From NCBI RefSeq assembly GCF_004328705.1, contig NZ_CP035319.1:3968001-4032000 (forward strand): a stretch of 64,000 bases of DNA. Direction: 5' to 3'. The notes beneath the pieces were generated by a model. The model did no database searches. It saw only the letters and a list, made by a program, of their open reading frames with translations, and was not told the origin of the DNA. How positions within the stretch are numbered: the stretch's first letter is position 1; each line of letters begins with the position of its first letter. The position numbers and the translations under genes were made by a program. Shown here piece after piece: positions 29,679 to 39,593 of this stretch. This DNA is from Rhodococcus sp. ABRD24. GTDB taxonomy: Bacteria > Actinomycetota > Actinomycetes > Mycobacteriales > Mycobacteriaceae.

Positions 29679-30631
29679 CGCTCGGCCGCCAGCGCATGTC
29701 GGTCGGCCCTGAGCCGGCATTCGACTCGTAACTCCTCGGGATCGAGCACCGTGAAGTCGACGTCGAAGGCGCTGAGCCAGCGGGCGATCGACGATATGGA
29801 ACTGCCGCCGAGCGAGACGATGCACCGACCGTCCGGCGCGTCCTCGAGCGTGCCCCAGGACCCGTCGACCATCGGTGCGATCTGTTCGATCGGCGCGTGG
29901 AGCAGAACCCGCGCGCGGGCCTGGGTGGCCACCCGGTTCACGCCGCGGGCGACGAACTCGGCGGCTCCGCCCGGGGGGAGCTCCCGGGGCGCGAATCGGG
30001 GGCCGGTGGGAATCTTGGGTTCCATCCGGTCCACCCGGAACGAGCGCCAGTCCTCGCGCAGGACATCCCAGGCCACCAGGTACCAGCGCAGCCCGGAGCG
30101 GACGAGGCGGTACGGCTCCACCTCGCGACGGGTCTCGCTGCCGTCGTGCGAGCGGTAGTCGAACCGGAGTCGCTCGTGGTTGTGGCATACCGACGCGATC
30201 GCCGACAGCACGGTTGCGTCCACAGCGCTCCGTACCGGTTCGCGTTCGACGACATCGACCTGCAGCGCCTCGAGCCGGTGTCGCAGACGCGACGGCATCA
30301 CCTGACGCAGCTTCGTCAGTGCGTGCAGCGACGACTCACCGATCCCGACGACCGATCCGGTGGCGCCGGACTGCAGGCCGAGGGCGACGGCGAGGACCTC
30401 GTCGTCGTCGAGCAGTAGCGGCGGCATCTCGGCGCCCGCACCCAGCCGGTACCCGCCGCCGATCCCGACCGTCGCATCCACCGGGTAGCCGAGGCTGCGC
30501 AGCTTGTCGATGTCGCGGCGCACCGTGCGCGGGGTGATGTCGAGCCGCTCGGACAGTTCCTGCCCCGACCAGTCCCGTCGGGTCTGGAGTAGGGACAGCA
30601 GTCTCAGCAGTCGCGCCGATGTTTCCCTCAT
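29663..30631 (-). CDS. WYL-domain transcriptional regulator (YafY type)
   Basis: 322-residue regulator. The N-terminal DeoR-like winged helix reads MRETSARLLRLLSLLQTR, LSERLDITPRTVRRDIDKLR, then LGYPVDATVGIGGGYRLGAG. The middle WYL domain has LRWYLVAWDVLREDWRSFRVDR (core W-Y-L) and a C-terminal WCX extension. Such proteins bind small ligands or nucleic acids and often regulate neighbouring transporters. ATG 30631 is chosen as the start of the HTH; the longer frame enters the divergent promoter. It is divergent from the DrrAB-type exporter, with an inverted repeat between. Confidence 0.87.
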   Translation of the reverse strand: MRETSARLLRLLSLLQTRRDWSGQELSERLDITPRTVRRDIDKLRSLGYPVDATVGIGGGYRLGAGAEMPPLLLDDDEVLAVALGLQSGATGSVVGIGESSLHALTKLRQVMPSRLRHRLEALQVDVVEREPVRSAVDATVLSAIASVCHNHERLRFDYRSHDGSETRREVEPYRLVRSGLRWYLVAWDVLREDWRSFRVDRMEPKIPTGPRFAPRELPPGGAAEFVARGVNRVATQARARVLLHAPIEQIAPMVDGSWGTLEDAPDGRCIVSLGGSSISSIARWLSAFDVDFTVLDPEELRVECRLRADRHALAAERYRGA

Positions 30632-30684
30632 GTGGCCCAGCCTTGCACTCAACGAGGACCGTAGGTGTCCGCAATTGCTCGTAG

Positions 30685-30714
30685 TTTCGTGGCGACCGGG
30701 TACGAACCACGAAA
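30685..30714. promoter_or_regulatory. Inverted repeat between WYL regulator and ABC exporter
   Basis: TTTCGTGG (30685-30692) and CCACGAAA (30707-30714): perfect 8-bp arms with a 14-bp spacer, in the 100-bp divergent region and ending 17 bp before the exporter ATG. Position and symmetry make it the likely operator of the WYL regulator. Confidence 0.5.
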
Positions 30715-30731
30715 ACGGGGAAGCAGGGACG

Positions 30732-31712
30732 ATGCAGACCACGCACGCGATGATCCGCACGGAGGCGCTCACCAAGCGCTTCAAGCAGGGCAAGAACACG
30801 GTTGACGCCGTCGTGGGCGTCGATCTCGAGGTCGCGGATGGTGAGCTGGTGGCGCTGCTCGGACCCAACGGTGCCGGCAAGTCGACGACGCTCCGGATGC
30901 TGACGACGCTGCTGGCGCCGACGTCGGGCCGGGCAAGCGTCGCGGGATTCGACGTCACCGCAGACCGCGACGAGGTTCGTCGCCGAATCGGCTACGTGGG
31001 GCAGGGTAGCGGGGCGGGGCACAACCAGCGGGTGCGGGACGAGCTGGTGACCCAGGGGCTCTGCTACGCGATGACGAAGACGGCGTCCGCGATCCGGGCC
31101 GACGAACTACTGGCGGCGCTCGACCTCGCCGACCTTGCCACCAGGAAGGTGAGCACGCTGTCGGGCGGTCAGCGCCGGCGCCTCGACATCGCTCTGGGCC
31201 TGGTCCACCGGCCGCCGCTGTTGTTTCTCGACGAACCCACCACCGGCATGGACCCGCAGAGCAGGGCCAACCTGTGGGAGCACATCCTGCGGCTCCGGGA
31301 GCAGATGGGCACCACGATCGTGCTCACGACGCACTACCTCGAAGAGGCCGACGCGATGGCCGAACGGGTGATCGTCATCGACCGGGGCACGGTGATCGCC
31401 GACGACACCGCGCCGGCCCTGAAGTCCGAGCTGGCCGGCGATCTGCTGACGGTGGGATTCGCGGATTCCGAACGCGCGCTCGAGGCGTCCCGGCTGGCCG
31501 GGACGCTGGTGACGGTCCGCGAGGTGACCGTGTCCGGAACCTCGGTGCACGTGCGGACCAGCGCCGGCGACGCGACCTTGCCCGAGTTCCTCCGTATCTC
31601 CGAGGCGCGCGGGTTGCACGTCGCGACCGCCGAGATCGACCGGCCCACCCTTGACGACGTCTTTCTCGGCCTCACCGGTCGCAGCCTGCGCGAGACCAGC
31701 ACCGTCGCGTGA
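30732..31712 (+). CDS. ABC exporter ATP-binding protein, DrrA family
   Basis: 326-residue ATPase of the daunorubicin-resistance (DRA) type. Walker A GPNGAGKSTT, signature LSGGQRRRLDIA, Walker B LLFLDEPTTGMD and H-loop TTHYLEEAD are intact, and the C-terminal extension of about 90 residues ending HVATAEIDRPTLDDVFLGLTG is the DrrA hallmark. ATG 30732 follows AGCAGGGACG. Partner of the downstream permease. Substrate unknown: drugs, antibiotics or lipids are typical. Confidence 0.9.
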   Translation: MQTTHAMIRTEALTKRFKQGKNTVDAVVGVDLEVADGELVALLGPNGAGKSTTLRMLTTLLAPTSGRASVAGFDVTADRDEVRRRIGYVGQGSGAGHNQRVRDELVTQGLCYAMTKTASAIRADELLAALDLADLATRKVSTLSGGQRRRLDIALGLVHRPPLLFLDEPTTGMDPQSRANLWEHILRLREQMGTTIVLTTHYLEEADAMAERVIVIDRGTVIADDTAPALKSELAGDLLTVGFADSERALEASRLAGTLVTVREVTVSGTSVHVRTSAGDATLPEFLRISEARGLHVATAEIDRPTLDDVFLGLTGRSLRETSTVA

Positions 31713-31771
31713 ACGCCGCATCGTCGTCACCGACTCGAACCCGTCCTCGAACCAGCACAAGGAGTCCCCTC

Positions 31772-32515
31772 ATGTCCGGCATCGTCCGCGACAGCGGCAT
31801 CGTCATGGTCCGCGAACTGCGTCCCACCCTGCGCGACCCGGTGAGCGTGGTGTTCAGTCTCGCGCAACCGCTGATTCTGCTCGCCCTGTTCGGTCCGCTG
31901 CTCGAGAGCGTCCCCGGCATGGGGGAGGGAGTGTGGAACTGGTTCATTCCCGGGGTACTGGTGATGATCGCGATCTTCGGCACGTCCATGACCGGGTCGA
32001 ACCTGCTGATGGAGATGCAGCAGGGTTCACACGAACGGATGCTGGTCACGCCGCTGCACCGCTCGGCGCTGCTGATCGGCCGGGCGTGGAAGGAGATGGT
32101 TCCCCTTGCGGCGCAGGCGGTTCTGATCATCCTGGTGGCGCTTCCGCTGGGGCTGGACGTCGATGCGCTCGGGGCCGTGGTGGGCGTTCTGTTGCTGGGG
32201 GTGTTCGGTATCGGGCTCGGTGCGCTGTCGTACGCGCTGGCGCTCGCGGTGCGCGAGCAGGACTGGATGTTCTGGGTGGTGCAGCAGACGCTGATGTTCC
32301 CGATGCTGATTCTGTCCGGGACGATGCTGCCGTTGGACGACGCCCCGGGCTGGATGCGGGCGCTGGTTGCGATCAACCCACTCGGCTATGTCGTCGACGC
32401 GGAGCGGGCGCTGTTCGCCGGGGATCTCGCGTCCGGAACGGTGTTGTCGGGGGTGGTGGCCGCGGTCACCGTCGCGGCCGTGGGAATCGGTGTGGGCGTC
32501 CGCGCGGTGCGGTAG
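31772..32515 (+). CDS. ABC-2 type exporter permease, DrrB family
   Basis: 247-residue membrane subunit with six predicted helices, for example PLILLALFGPLL, WFIPGVLVMIAIFGTSM, VVGVLLLGVFGIGLGALSYAL and MLILSGTMLPLDD (the conserved ABC-2 C-terminal loop). ATG 31772 has ACAAGGAG at ideal spacing, 59 bp after the ATPase stop. Ends about 60 bp before ispE. Confidence 0.9.
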   Translation: MSGIVRDSGIVMVRELRPTLRDPVSVVFSLAQPLILLALFGPLLESVPGMGEGVWNWFIPGVLVMIAIFGTSMTGSNLLMEMQQGSHERMLVTPLHRSALLIGRAWKEMVPLAAQAVLIILVALPLGLDVDALGAVVGVLLLGVFGIGLGALSYALALAVREQDWMFWVVQQTLMFPMLILSGTMLPLDDAPGWMRALVAINPLGYVVDAERALFAGDLASGTVLSGVVAAVTVAAVGIGVGVRAVR

Positions 32516-32577
32516 GCGGAAGTAGCGTCTGAGGTGCGTTTTCGCCAGGCCGTGCCGAGCGCCTATTGTTGGAACTT

Positions 32578-33513
32578 GTGCTTTCCGTCGTTCCTCGTCC
32601 CATCGCCGTCCGGGCCCCGTCCAAGGTCAACTTGCACCTGGCCGTCGGTGATCTGCGCGAGGACGGTTATCACGAGCTGAGCACGGTCTTTCAGGCGTTG
32701 TCGCTCACGGACGATCTCTCGGTGGTACCGGCCGAGACGCTCACGGTCCGAGTGCGCGGCGAGGGCGCGGCGTCGGTACCCACCGACCGCACCAATCTGG
32801 TGTGGAAGGCGGCCGAGATCCTTGCCGCCGAGGCCGGTATCGCCCCCGCCGTGGAGATCTCGATCGACAAGGGCATCCCGGTGGCCGGTGGCATGGCCGG
32901 CGGCAGCGCCGACGCGGCCGCGGCACTGGTTGCACTCAACGAGTTGTGGAGGCTGGGCCTGAGCCGCGACGAGCTGGATGGGTTCGCCGCGCGACTCGGC
33001 AGTGATGTGCCGTTCTCTTTGCACGGCGGCACCGCAGTGGGCACCGGACGGGGCGAGAAGCTACTTCCGGTGCTTTCCCGCAGCACGTTTCACTGGGTGC
33101 TCGCGCTCGCGAAGGGCGGGCTCTCGACACCGACGGTGTTTCGGGAGCTCGACCGGCTCCGGTCGGAGGGTGCGCCGCCGCGGGTCGGGGATGTCGCGGA
33201 TCTGATGCACGCCCTGGCCACGGGCGACGCCGCCGCGCTGGCGCCCCTGCTCGGCAACGACCTGCAGGCCGCGGCGCTGTCGTTGGCCCCCGGATTGCGC
33301 CGGACCCTGCGCGCCGGGGTGACTGCCGGAGCCCTCGCGGGCATCGTGTCCGGCTCAGGTCCGACGTGTGCATTCCTGTGTGCGGACGCCGAGTCCGCCG
33401 TGCAGGTGGGGGCAGAACTTTCCGGTGCCGGCGTCTGCCGCACCGTGCGTGTCGCGAGCGGGCCCGTGCCCGGCGCCCGCGTGATCGACCCTGATCCGGA
33501 AGGACGCCACTGA
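32578..33513 (+). CDS. ispE: 4-diphosphocytidyl-2-C-methyl-D-erythritol kinase
   Basis: ATP-dependent GHMP kinase of the MEP isoprenoid pathway. 311 residues with [20 protein letters not shown] (substrate site Lys), the ATP loop [17 protein letters not shown] and the C-terminal [16 protein letters not shown] 32578 is chosen ([18 protein letters not shown]); TATTGT at 32564-32569 suggests a leaderless or near-leaderless start, and TTG 32566 is an unlikely alternative. The stop overlaps the ABC-F start by 1 bp. Matches Rv1011. Confidence 0.94.
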   Translation: MLSVVPRPIAVRAPSKVNLHLAVGDLREDGYHELSTVFQALSLTDDLSVVPAETLTVRVRGEGAASVPTDRTNLVWKAAEILAAEAGIAPAVEISIDKGIPVAGGMAGGSADAAAALVALNELWRLGLSRDELDGFAARLGSDVPFSLHGGTAVGTGRGEKLLPVLSRSTFHWVLALAKGGLSTPTVFRELDRLRSEGAPPRVGDVADLMHALATGDAAALAPLLGNDLQAAALSLAPGLRRTLRAGVTAGALAGIVSGSGPTCAFLCADAESAVQVGAELSGAGVCRTVRVASGPVPGARVIDPDPEGRH

Positions 33514-35315
33514 TGGCGAATTTGATCAATCTCGAGCAGGTTTCGAAGTCCTTCGGCATCAAGCCGTTGCTCGATTCCGTCTCGCTGGGTGTGCAGGAGG
33601 GCGAGCGCATCGGCGTCGTCGGCCTCAACGGCGGCGGCAAGACCACGCTGCTCGAGGTCCTAGCGGGCGTCGAGAGCCCGGACGAGGGGCGCGTGAGCCG
33701 CGTCGGTGGCCTGCGAATGGCCGTGGTCACCCAGCGCGGAGTGCTCCCGGAGGGTTCCAGCGTCGGTGAGGTCGTGCTCGGGCCGCTCGGCGTCGCCGAC
33801 CACGAGTGGGCCGGCGACGCGCGGATCCGCGGCATCCTCGCGGGGATCGGCATCGACAACCTGGGCCTGGACGCCAAGGTCGACGGCTTGTCCGGCGGTG
33901 AACGCCGCCGCGTCGCACTGGCCGCGGCGCTCGTCCAGGACCTGGATCTGCTGGTACTCGACGAGCCCACCAACCACCTCGACGTGGAGGGTGTGCAGTG
34001 GCTCGCCGAACACCTCGTTTCGAGGCGCTCCGCTCTGGTTGTCGTCACCCACGATCGCTGGTTCCTCGACACGGTCGCCAACCGGACGTGGGAGGTGGTG
34101 GGTGGCAAGGTCGAAAGCTACGAGGGCGGCTACAACGACTGGATCTTCGCGCGGGCCGAGCGTTCCCGTCAGGCGGATGCCGCCGAGGAGCGCCGGCAGA
34201 ACCTCGCCCGCAAGGAACTCGCGTGGCTCCGTCGCGGCCCGCAGGCCCGGACGTCCAAGCCCAAGTATCGGGTCGAGGCCGCTGAGGCGTTGATTGCCGA
34301 CGTTCCTGCTCCGCGCGACAGCATCGCGCTCGCGTCGTTTGCGAAGCGCCGCCTGGGCCGGGTCGTCATCGAAATCGAGGACGCCAAGCTCACCACCCCG
34401 GACGGCCGCGAGTTGGTCCACGACCTCACGTGGCGTCTCGCTCCGGGCGAGCGTGTCGGCCTGGTCGGCGTCAACGGCTCCGGCAAGACGACGCTACTGC
34501 GCACACTCGCGGGCGAGCTCGAGCCGGCGTCGGGCAAGCGGATCCAGGGCCAGACGGTGAAGATCGGGTGGCTGCGCCAGGAGCTCGACGACCTGCCGAC
34601 AAATATGCGGGTGCTTGACGCCGTCAAGGATGTCGCCGAGCGAATCACGCTGGGGGACAAGGAGATTTCGGCCGGTCAGCTCGCGGAGCGGCTTGGGTTC
34701 ACGCCGGCGCGCCAGCGCACCCCGGTGGGTGACCTGTCCGGTGGCGAGCGCCGTCGTCTGCAGCTCACCCGCGTCCTGATGGCGGAACCGAACGTGCTGC
34801 TGCTCGACGAGCCCACGAACGACCTGGACATCGACACTCTCCAGCAGCTCGAGGATCTGCTCGACGGCTGGGCCGGCACGATGGTGGTCATCTCGCACGA
34901 CCGGTACCTGGTCGAGCGCATTTGTGACACCACGTGGGCGCTGTTCGGTGACGGCAAGCTGACCAACCTTCCCGGTGGCATCGAGGAGTATCTCCGTCGG
35001 CGCGCGGTGCTGGCACGGAAGCCCGAGAACGTTGCGCAGTCGGTGGCTTCAGGAGTGGGGGCCGCCGCTTCCGCCGGTTCCCGGTCGGCGGACCGCGACG
35101 GCGCTGCCGATCGGGCGGCCCGCAAGGAGCTGTCGCGGCTCGAGCGCGCGATCGCCAAGCTCGACGAGCGCGAGGCGAAGCTGCACGCACAGCTCGCCGA
35201 GGCGGCAACGGAACAGGCGAAGCTGATGACCCTCGATGCCGAGCTCAAGCATGTCGTGGCGGAGAAGGAAGCCGCCGAGGAGCGGTGGATGGAGCTGGCG
35301 GCCGAGTTCGACTGA
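33513..35315 (+). CDS. ABC-F family ATPase
   Basis: 600-residue cytoplasmic protein with two tandem nucleotide-binding domains and no membrane segments. First domain: Walker A GLNGGGKTTL, LSGGERRRVALAAAL, LDEPTNHLD. Second domain: GVNGSGKTTL, LSGGERRRLQLTRVL, LDEPTNDLD. The linker between them (RAERSRQADAAEERRQ) and a C-terminal coiled coil (RAARKELSRLERAIAKLDER onwards) resemble Uup/EttA-type ABC-F proteins, which act on ribosomes. The coiled coil favours a Uup-like member. Translationally coupled to ispE by TGATG. Confidence 0.88.
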   Translation: MANLINLEQVSKSFGIKPLLDSVSLGVQEGERIGVVGLNGGGKTTLLEVLAGVESPDEGRVSRVGGLRMAVVTQRGVLPEGSSVGEVVLGPLGVADHEWAGDARIRGILAGIGIDNLGLDAKVDGLSGGERRRVALAAALVQDLDLLVLDEPTNHLDVEGVQWLAEHLVSRRSALVVVTHDRWFLDTVANRTWEVVGGKVESYEGGYNDWIFARAERSRQADAAEERRQNLARKELAWLRRGPQARTSKPKYRVEAAEALIADVPAPRDSIALASFAKRRLGRVVIEIEDAKLTTPDGRELVHDLTWRLAPGERVGLVGVNGSGKTTLLRTLAGELEPASGKRIQGQTVKIGWLRQELDDLPTNMRVLDAVKDVAERITLGDKEISAGQLAERLGFTPARQRTPVGDLSGGERRRLQLTRVLMAEPNVLLLDEPTNDLDIDTLQQLEDLLDGWAGTMVVISHDRYLVERICDTTWALFGDGKLTNLPGGIEEYLRRRAVLARKPENVAQSVASGVGAAASAGSRSADRDGAADRAARKELSRLERAIAKLDEREAKLHAQLAEAATEQAKLMTLDAELKHVVAEKEAAEERWMELAAEFD

Positions 35316-35427
35316 CACGGTGCGCCAACGATAATTCCGCTACCCGCCCCACACCGCCGCAGAGGCGATTAGCCTGCACTTATACCGAACGCACGAGGCG
35401 GGTCGGCGGCGTGTGGAGGGCAGGATC

Positions 35428-35910
35428 GTGGACCTGGAGGCGATAGCCGAGATCAGTCGGCTCAAGTATCGATACGTGCGCGCGCTCGACACGAAGTCCT
35501 GGGCCGAGTTCACGGAGACCCTGCTACCCGAAGTGACGGCGACGTACGCCGAGCACCTGCGATTCGATTCGCGGGACGCCTTCGTGTCGTTCCTGCAGGA
35601 CACGCTCGGGCCGCACGTCATCACCGAGCACCATTGCGGGCACCCCGAGATCGAGGTGAACGGCGATACCGCGACCGGTATCTGGTACCTGTCGGACACG
35701 GTCGTGATCCCGGGCGATCAGATGCTGATGCATGGCGCCGCCTTCTACCAGGATCGGTATGCACGCGACGGTGCCGGTCGCTGGCGCATCGCACACACGG
35801 CATACGAGCGCACCTACGAGTCGGTGTACTCGCTCGCGGACGTGCCGAGTTTCCGTCTGACGTCCAACCGATGGGCCCTGATCGGCTCCCCTCCGGGGAT
35901 GATGCCGTGA
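35428..35910 (+). CDS. SnoaL-like domain protein
   Basis: 160-residue NTF2-fold protein: DLEAIAEISRLKYRYVRALD at the start is the SnoaL_4 opening helix, and the core includes ITEHHCGHPEIEVNGDTATG and AFYQDRYARDGAGRWRIAHT. Proteins of this type include steroid isomerases, dehydratases and cyclases; no substrate can be assigned. GTG 35428 follows GGAGGGCAGG; GTG 35413 is in frame upstream. It overlaps the next gene by 4 bp, so the two are coupled. Confidence 0.8.
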   Translation: MDLEAIAEISRLKYRYVRALDTKSWAEFTETLLPEVTATYAEHLRFDSRDAFVSFLQDTLGPHVITEHHCGHPEIEVNGDTATGIWYLSDTVVIPGDQMLMHGAAFYQDRYARDGAGRWRIAHTAYERTYESVYSLADVPSFRLTSNRWALIGSPPGMMP

Positions 35911-36317
35911 CCGGTTTCCCAGCGTCGGGCGCAGTGCCGTACCTGACGGTGCGGGGCGCGCGGGACGCCGTCGAGTGGTATCGCAGGGTCTTCGGGGCCG
36001 AGGTGCTCGGGGAACCGATCGTGATGGACGACGGCCGGATCGGGCACGTGGAGCTGCGTCTGCAGACCGGCTTGATCTACCTGGCCGAGGAGTTTCCGGA
36101 GATGGGGCTGACCGCACCTGAGGCGGGCGCGACTTCAGTGAGCCTGATGCTCCCTGTGGACGACACCGATGCGGTGCTCCAGCGGGCGCACGATGCCGGC
36201 GGCACGGTCGAGCGATGGATCTCGGAGAACCACGGCCGTCGCAACGCGACTCTGATCGATCCGTTCGGACACCGGTGGATGCTGTCGGGGCCGATGAAGG
36301 AGACTGCCGGCGCATAG
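35907..36317 (+). CDS. VOC (glyoxalase/bleomycin-resistance fold) protein
   Basis: 136-residue protein with two beta-alpha-beta-beta-beta modules: VPYLTVRGARDAVEWYRRVF in the first and SVSLMLPVDDTDAVLQRAHD in the second, ending NATLIDPFGHRWMLS. This matches the PhnB-like VOC subfamily. Metal ligands are not obvious. GTG 35907 overlaps the previous stop (GTGA). Function unknown; pairing with a SnoaL protein suggests a small-molecule transformation. Confidence 0.82.
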   Translation: MTGFPASGAVPYLTVRGARDAVEWYRRVFGAEVLGEPIVMDDGRIGHVELRLQTGLIYLAEEFPEMGLTAPEAGATSVSLMLPVDDTDAVLQRAHDAGGTVERWISENHGRRNATLIDPFGHRWMLSGPMKETAGA

Positions 36318-36570
36318 GGTCACGGCGCGACCGTCCCGCCCCGGAGCCCCTGCCCGATGCCCGCAGCTGGATCCATGTGAGGCCCGATCCGGTGTTCGTC
36401 TCGTCGACCTGGCAGGCTTGGTGTCCGGTCCCGGAAACGATCGAGTTCTGACATGCGGATCCGGGCCGACGGCACCTGCGGGTGCGGTACCGGCAACGCC
36501 CCGGTGTCGGGGGCTGGGACTGTGACGCGCTGGGGCCGTGACCTGTTCGAGGTGAGTGGAGGAAAACTCG
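36318..36570 (+). other. Intergenic stretch with no supported gene
   Basis: 253 bp between the VOC gene and the hydratase-fold gene. A plus-strand frame ends here at 36451 but has no ribosome site and overlaps the VOC gene. Nothing else recognised except GGAGGA, the ribosome site of the next gene, at about 36558-36563. Confidence 0.5.
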
Positions 36571-37593
36571 ATGACGTCGTACATCCAGACCCGCGTGCAC
36601 GGAGCGGTCGCAGAAATCGTGCTGGACCGGCCGAAGGCGCTCAATGCGCTGGACGCGAGCATGATCCGCGACATGTACGTCCCGCTGCTGCAGTGGCGCG
36701 ACGACGAGACGATCGAAGCGGTGCTCGTCACGAGTGCATCCGACCGTGCGTTCTGTGCCGGCGGTGACATCAAGACGGTGCGCCAGGATTCGCTCGACGG
36801 GGACCATGCGGCGGTCCATGAGTTCTTCGCCTCCGAGTACCGGCTCAATGCGCTCATTGCGGAGTACCCCAAGCCGTACATCGCGCTCATCGACGGGCAC
36901 GCGATGGGCGGCGGTCTGGGGATTTCGGTGCACGGCTCGGTCCGGGTGGTCACCGAGCGGGCGGCGCTCGCGATGCCCGAAACCGCGATCGGCTTCTTCC
37001 CTGACATCGGGGCCAGCCACTTCCTGCCGCGTTTGACCGGGGCCACCGGAATGTACCTGGGGCTCACCGGTGCCCGTGCGTCCGCCGCGGACGCGATCAC
37101 CGCTGGCCTGGCTACCCACTTCGTGCCGAGTGAGCGTCTCGCGGAGCTTGCCGACGACCTGCGCACCGGCGACATCGAGGCCGCGCTCGGCAAGCATGTG
37201 CAGGACGCGCCCGTCTCCGATCTGGCGGCCCGGATGGCCGAGATCGACCGAGTCTTCGGGTCGGGAACGGTCCCGGAGATGGTCGCGAGGCTCACCGGCG
37301 ACGACGAGTGGACTGTCCGTACGCGAGGTGCGCTGACGAGCCTGTCACCCACCAGCTTGTGGGTCACCGCGGAGCTGATCCGCCGCGGCGCAGCACTCAC
37401 GCTCGAACAGTGTCTGGCAATGGAATTGGCGTTGGGTGCAGAGATCACCCGCAGCCACGACTTCATCGAAGGTGTACGAGCGGTGCTGGTCGACAAGGAC
37501 CGCAACCCGCGCTGGTCGCCGGACACTCTCGCAGGCGTCGATCCGACCCTGATCGAAGCCCTGTTCGTTCAGGCGGGCCGTGCCGCGAGGTAG
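36571..37593 (+). CDS. 3-hydroxyisobutyryl-CoA hydrolase (enoyl-CoA hydratase fold)
   Basis: Valine catabolism enzyme that hydrolyses 3-hydroxyisobutyryl-CoA. 340 residues with crotonase-fold landmarks: LDRPKALNALDASMI, the oxyanion-hole block FCAGGDIKTV, GHAMGGGLGISVHG and MPETAIGFFPDIGASHFL. The last block (Glu and Asp with PDIGAS) and the extended C-terminus distinguish HIBCH from ordinary hydratases of about 260 residues. ATG 36571 follows GGAGGAAAA. It overlaps the histidine kinase gene by 25 bp, tail to tail. Confidence 0.87.
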   Translation: MTSYIQTRVHGAVAEIVLDRPKALNALDASMIRDMYVPLLQWRDDETIEAVLVTSASDRAFCAGGDIKTVRQDSLDGDHAAVHEFFASEYRLNALIAEYPKPYIALIDGHAMGGGLGISVHGSVRVVTERAALAMPETAIGFFPDIGASHFLPRLTGATGMYLGLTGARASAADAITAGLATHFVPSERLAELADDLRTGDIEAALGKHVQDAPVSDLAARMAEIDRVFGSGTVPEMVARLTGDDEWTVRTRGALTSLSPTSLWVTAELIRRGAALTLEQCLAMELALGAEITRSHDFIEGVRAVLVDKDRNPRWSPDTLAGVDPTLIEALFVQAGRAAR

Positions 37594-38873
37594 ATCAGCA
37601 GGCGCGTCCCGCCGAGCGGGCTGTCGGAGAGTTCGGCCCGTCCGCCGTGCAGCGCTGCCTGCTGTGCGATCAGGGCGAGCCCTAGTCCGGATCCTTCGGG
37701 GTCGGCGGACGATCCGCGCACGAACCGTTCGAACAGTGGGGCACGCTCGTGCTGGGGAATGCCGATACCGTCGTCGTCGACGGCAACGACCGCTCCCTGA
37801 GAGTCGCTGTGAACGAGGGTGATCCGGATCCGTTCGGCGCGCCCGTGCCGTACCGAGTTCGTGACCGCGTTCTCGAGGACCAGGCGCAGTCCCGACGGAA
37901 TGCCGCGAACGCTGACCGTGGGTGGGGAGTTCAGTTCGATTTGTACGTCGGGTAGTCGGCGGGCCAACTCCTGCACGCAGCGATCGGCGAGTTCCGCCAG
38001 GTCGAGGTCCTCGTGGTCGGTGGCGTCGGACAGTTCGCCCACCGCGAGCCGCTCGAGGTCGGTGAGCGTCGCCTCGATCTGTCGTTGCGTCGCGAGCACC
38101 TCGCGCAGGATCTCGGTCCGTTGCTCCTCTGTGAGCGGCAGTGTGGTGAGCACCTCGAGGTCGGTGCGCATCGCGGTCAGCGGCGTGCGCAGCTCGTGCG
38201 CGGATACCGCTGCGAAGTCCCGCGCCGCCCCGAGAGCCTCCTGGGTGCGACTGCGGGCCTTGCTGATTCGATCCAGCATGCGGGAGAGGGCGTCGGAGAG
38301 TTCCTCGGCTTCGCGGGCGCCGCGGATGTCGGGCAGTGCGGCGGGTAGTTCGTCACCGACAGTGTGGGTCGCGGCCGCGAGGCGCTGCAGCGGCCGAACC
38401 GCGCGGCCGGCCAGCAACCAGCCGAGCCCGGCAGCCACCGCGATTGCAGCAAGGGCGACACCGGCAACCTGCCACTGCTGTTCCCGGATGGCGCGACTCA
38501 TCGGATCCTCGGGAACCGAGACAGCGACCACCTGGCCTATGGCTCCATTGATCGGGACGTCCTTCGCCCGCACTGCGGTGCCGCCGATCGTGGTCGCGCG
38601 GACCGGGTCGGCGGCGATGGCCGTCGGTTGCACGACCTGTGGGCTGAGGTCCTCGGGCAGAACGGGAGCCACGGTGTTGTCGGCCGAGGCAGCGGGGTCG
38701 GTGGCCATGCTCAGCGACACCGAGTCGAGGGTGCGATCGAGCTGTTCGGAGCCGTTGACCCGCAGGAATACCGCGAAGGCAAATCCGATCGCGGCGATGA
38801 CGATCGCGGCGGCCAGAGCGGAGACCAGGGCTACCCGGGCCCGCAAGGACAGCGAGCGGCGACGTCTCTTCAC
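37569..38873 (-). CDS. Sensor histidine kinase, PrrB-like
   Basis: 434-residue membrane kinase. Two helices ([20 protein letters not shown] and [20 protein letters not shown]) bracket an extracytoplasmic sensor of about 120 residues, followed by HAMP, a HisKA box with phospho-acceptor His in [12 protein letters not shown] near residue 225, the N-box [21 protein letters not shown] and GSGLGLALI. The layout resembles mycobacterial PrrB. GTG 38873 overlaps the regulator stop by 4 bp, so regulator and kinase are coupled. Confidence 0.88.
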   Translation of the reverse strand: MKRRRRSLSLRARVALVSALAAAIVIAAIGFAFAVFLRVNGSEQLDRTLDSVSLSMATDPAASADNTVAPVLPEDLSPQVVQPTAIAADPVRATTIGGTAVRAKDVPINGAIGQVVAVSVPEDPMSRAIREQQWQVAGVALAAIAVAAGLGWLLAGRAVRPLQRLAAATHTVGDELPAALPDIRGAREAEELSDALSRMLDRISKARSRTQEALGAARDFAAVSAHELRTPLTAMRTDLEVLTTLPLTEEQRTEILREVLATQRQIEATLTDLERLAVGELSDATDHEDLDLAELADRCVQELARRLPDVQIELNSPPTVSVRGIPSGLRLVLENAVTNSVRHGRAERIRITLVHSDSQGAVVAVDDDGIGIPQHERAPLFERFVRGSSADPEGSGLGLALIAQQAALHGGRAELSDSPLGGTRLLIYLAARPA

Positions 38874-39571
38874 GGTTGCTCCCTCAGAACGAATCCGACC
38901 CCTCGCACGGTGTGCAGCACGCGTGGCATCCCGTTGGCCTCCAACTTCTTTCGCAGATACGTCATGAAGACGTCGACGACGTTGGTGTCCGCGTCGAAGT
39001 CGTAGCCCCACACCAGACGGAGCAGTTGCACCCGGCTCAGGACGATCCCCGCGTTCTCGGCGAGGACGCTGAGCAGGTCGAACTCGCGTTTGGTCAGCTC
39101 GACGCGTTCACCCCTCGTGTGGACGCGTCGGCCCGGCAGGTCCACCTCGAGGGCGCCGACGGTGACGATCCCCGTCGGCGCGGGGGTGCGCGGCGCCCGG
39201 CGGAGCAGTGCCCGCAGCCGCGCCACGAGTTCGCCGAGTTCGAAGGGCTTGGTGAGGTAGTCGTCGGCACCGGCCTCGAGGCCCGCGATCCGGTCGCCGA
39301 CCGTGCTGCGTGCGCTGAGCACACAGATCGGCACCTCGTTGCCCATTGCTCGCAGCGCCGTCACCACACTCACCCCGTCGAGCCCCGGCATGTTGACGTC
39401 GAGCACGATCGCGTCGGGGTTCGACGCTGTCACGGCACGGAGCGCGGAGACTCCGTCCAGTGCGGTCTCGAGTTCGAAACCGGACAGACGGAGCCCCCGT
39501 GTGAGGGATGACAGGACCTTCGGGTCGTCGTCGACGAGCAGGATGCGGGCGCTATCGGTCACTCGGTCCAT
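38870..39571 (-). CDS. Response regulator, OmpR/PhoB family, PrrA-like
   Basis: 233-residue regulator. The receiver has the acidic cluster LLVDDDP, phospho-acceptor Asp58 in [10 protein letters not shown] and Lys in DDYLTKPFE; the C-terminal winged helix carries [25 protein letters not shown] and [13 protein letters not shown]. Closest in appearance to mycobacterial PrrA. ATG 39571 is used; GTG 39562 is possible. It lies 22 bp after the secreted-protein gene in the same direction, so the three genes are probably one operon. Confidence 0.9.
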   Translation of the reverse strand: MDRVTDSARILLVDDDPKVLSSLTRGLRLSGFELETALDGVSALRAVTASNPDAIVLDVNMPGLDGVSVVTALRAMGNEVPICVLSARSTVGDRIAGLEAGADDYLTKPFELGELVARLRALLRRAPRTPAPTGIVTVGALEVDLPGRRVHTRGERVELTKREFDLLSVLAENAGIVLSRVQLLRLVWGYDFDADTNVVDVFMTYLRKKLEANGMPRVLHTVRGVGFVLREQP

Positions 39572-39593
39572 AGTGCCCGTACTCCGAGAACGC

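Noticed and set aside
35316..35427. Terminator after the ABC-F gene
   Set aside because: Several GC-rich words recur, but no stem longer than about 5 bp could be paired.
36215..36451. 78-codon plus-strand frame after the VOC gene
   Set aside because: Overlaps the VOC gene in another frame, has no ribosome site, and shows no recognised domain.
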